In this document: piece after piece, positions 62,929-64,000 of the stretch
Layout of the letters: each line of letters begins with the position of its first letter
Numbering within the stretch: the first letter of the stretch is position 1
Assembly (NCBI GenBank): GCA_040878035.1
Contig: JBBDMX010000059.1
Span: forward strand, 1 to 64,000
Length of the DNA: 64,000 bases
Direction of reading: 5' to 3'
DNA from: JBBDMX01 sp040878035
GTDB lineage: Bacteria > Planctomycetota > Phycisphaerae > Phycisphaerales > Phycisphaeraceae
The notes under the pieces: generated by a model
The model's database searches: none
The model's input: the letters and a program-made list of their open reading frames with translations, nothing else
What the model was told of the DNA's origin: nothing
Made by a program: the position numbers and the translations under genes

Positions 62929-64000
62929 TCACAGCCACCCCGTCGCCTGCGCCAGCAGCCGGTTGTACTCGACGAAATTAGGCCACGACACATCCGCCGG
63001 CACGCCGTGGTCGCAACTGGGAATGAACCCCCCCGCCTGGATCGCCGGCTTAAGACGGTCGATCTCATCGCGCAGGGCCTGTCCGCCCTTGGCGATCGCC
63101 CGCTTGTCCACACCGCCGTGGTACGCCATGCGCTTGCCGTAGGTCCGCTGATACGCCAGCAGGTCATTGCCCGCCGCCACCTCGATCGGCTCGTTGACAT
63201 TGAACCCCGCCTCGATCCACACGGGAAGCAGCTCGCCGATGTGGCCGTCGGAGTCCACGTTGTACAGCGGCACGCCGGCGCTGGTGATGATCTCGTGCCA
63301 GCATTTCCAGCAGGGCAGCAGGAACTCCCGGCTCATCGCCGCGCCGATCATCGGCTTTTCCTTGTACGCCATATCCTCGCTGACATACAGAAAGTCCGGC
63401 TGCACATGCTTGAGCACGCGCTGGAGCATCTGCGCGATGAAGTCCTGCCAGAAGCTGATCATGTCGCGCACAAAGTCCGGGTCGTCCAGGAAAAGCATGC
63501 ACAGGTTCTCGAATCCCAGCCATTCGCGCAATTGCCAGAACGGCCCCGAGCAGGTCAAGGCCCAGATATACGGGCGGTCGCGCATCAGCGCCCCGCGCTG
63601 CGCCAGGTCGGCGGGCCGGCGGGCCGGGTCATCGACCTTGTAGCGCTCCTTCATCGCCTCCCAATCCTCGCGCGATTCCACCGGGCACTTGATCCACGAG
63701 CGCGTCACAAAGTCGATCGCGTTGCGCAGGTAGCTCACATCGAATTCGTCGGAAATCTCGCAGATGTTGCCCTTCCAGTCCTGCACGATCAGACTGCCCG
63801 GGGCCGAACTGCCCGCCGGCGCCGGACGATGCTCGATCACCTTCTCCTCAAACTGCGGAATCATCCGCAGATCGATGGGCATCTCCACGCGCGCCACCTT
63901 CGCCGCCGGCGCGATGCCCAACAGTTCGCGGATGTAGCCGTGGTAGTCCTTCACATCCGCCGGTAAGCCCTGGCGATACCACGCCTCGCGCGTGCTCTTG
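62929..64000 (-). CDS. Uroporphyrinogen decarboxylase-family protein, cut by the window edge
   Basis: At least 356 residues of a URO-D/methyltransferase-like protein: KDYHGYIRELLGI, ALTCSGPFWQLREWLGFENL, VSEDMAYKEKPMI and PLYNVDSDGHIGELLPVWIE. The frame continues without stop to base 64000 (…STREAWYRQGLPAD), so the true start lies outside; GTG at 63954 is internal. It is divergent from the member at 22384, with less conserved metal-ligand residues. Confidence 0.8.
   Translation of the reverse strand, partial: KSTREAWYRQGLPADVKDYHGYIRELLGIAPAAKVARVEMPIDLRMIPQFEEKVIEHRPAPAGSSAPGSLIVQDWKGNICEISDEFDVSYLRNAIDFVTRSWIKCPVESREDWEAMKERYKVDDPARRPADLAQRGALMRDRPYIWALTCSGPFWQLREWLGFENLCMLFLDDPDFVRDMISFWQDFIAQMLQRVLKHVQPDFLYVSEDMAYKEKPMIGAAMSREFLLPCWKCWHEIITSAGVPLYNVDSDGHIGELLPVWIEAGFNVNEPIEVAAGNDLLAYQRTYGKRMAYHGGVDKRAIAKGGQALRDEIDRLKPAIQAGGFIPSCDHGVPADVSWPNFVEYNRLLAQATGWL

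Overview
The window is a high-GC bacterial chromosome segment, by eye about 65-70 % G+C in the genes. It most resembles Planctomycetota of the Phycisphaerae type. The reasons are an H-x9-DG-like pseudopilin (19462-20352), many planctomycete-style small conserved proteins, a mix of Gfo/Idh, GH2, nucleoside hydrolase and uroporphyrinogen-decarboxylase-like genes, and intergenic spaces packed with dispersed repeats. The phylum call is inference; no rRNA is present.

Layout. 0.3-5.7 kb: UbiA-type membrane enzyme, a small Cys protein, a CLC channel with CBS domains, rnpA-yidD and an unknown membrane protein. 6-9.8 kb (minus): Gfo/Idh dehydrogenase and a ribose-type ABC permease/ATPase with no binding protein. 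9.8-16.8 kb (minus): murD, then hisF-pilT-degenerate GspE-CvpA-like protein in one tight run. 16.9-19.1 kb: a two-component pair. 19.5-25.4 kb: pseudopilin, rplS, acpH-like, a PD-(D/E)XK-like protein, URO-D-like protein, tRNA-Ala(GGC), zinc-ribbon protein, RNase HI. 25.4-39.9 kb: ABC ATPase plus membrane partner, pyrC, recG/dnaN (divergent), an RdgC-like protein, a MNT-MNT-HEPN toxin-antitoxin cluster, a frameshifted alanine dehydrogenase, nucleoside hydrolase and aldo/keto reductase. 40-45.5 kb is the accessory region: an IS91-like transposase remnant, a low-GC lipoprotein cassette between 39-bp direct repeats, a gene fragment, a beta-propeller protein and mobile 72-bp palindromic elements. 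45.5-51.5 kb: HEAT protein, GH2 glycosidase and a TolQ-TolR-TolA-like operon. 51.7-60.4 kb: housekeeping genes nuoB, clpP, rpoD, dnaG, rpmB, rpoZ, coaC-like and a PPOX-like protein. 60.4-64 kb: MFS exporter, AraC regulator and a URO-D-like gene cut by the window edge.

The most unusual content is not a gene. At least nine intergenic spaces hold long imperfect hairpins whose 5' arm is purine-rich and 3' arm pyrimidine-rich. They are built from short reiterated words that differ between loci. Other dispersed families are an AAGCCGC-N2-GCGGCTT palindrome, a 26-bp repeat at 1298 and 16858, a 34-bp repeat that occurs both between genes and inside hisF, and a heptamer array inside dnaG. A helically spaced G-run array lies between rpmB and dnaG. 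Together they suggest an active repeat ecology that also adds residues to essential proteins.
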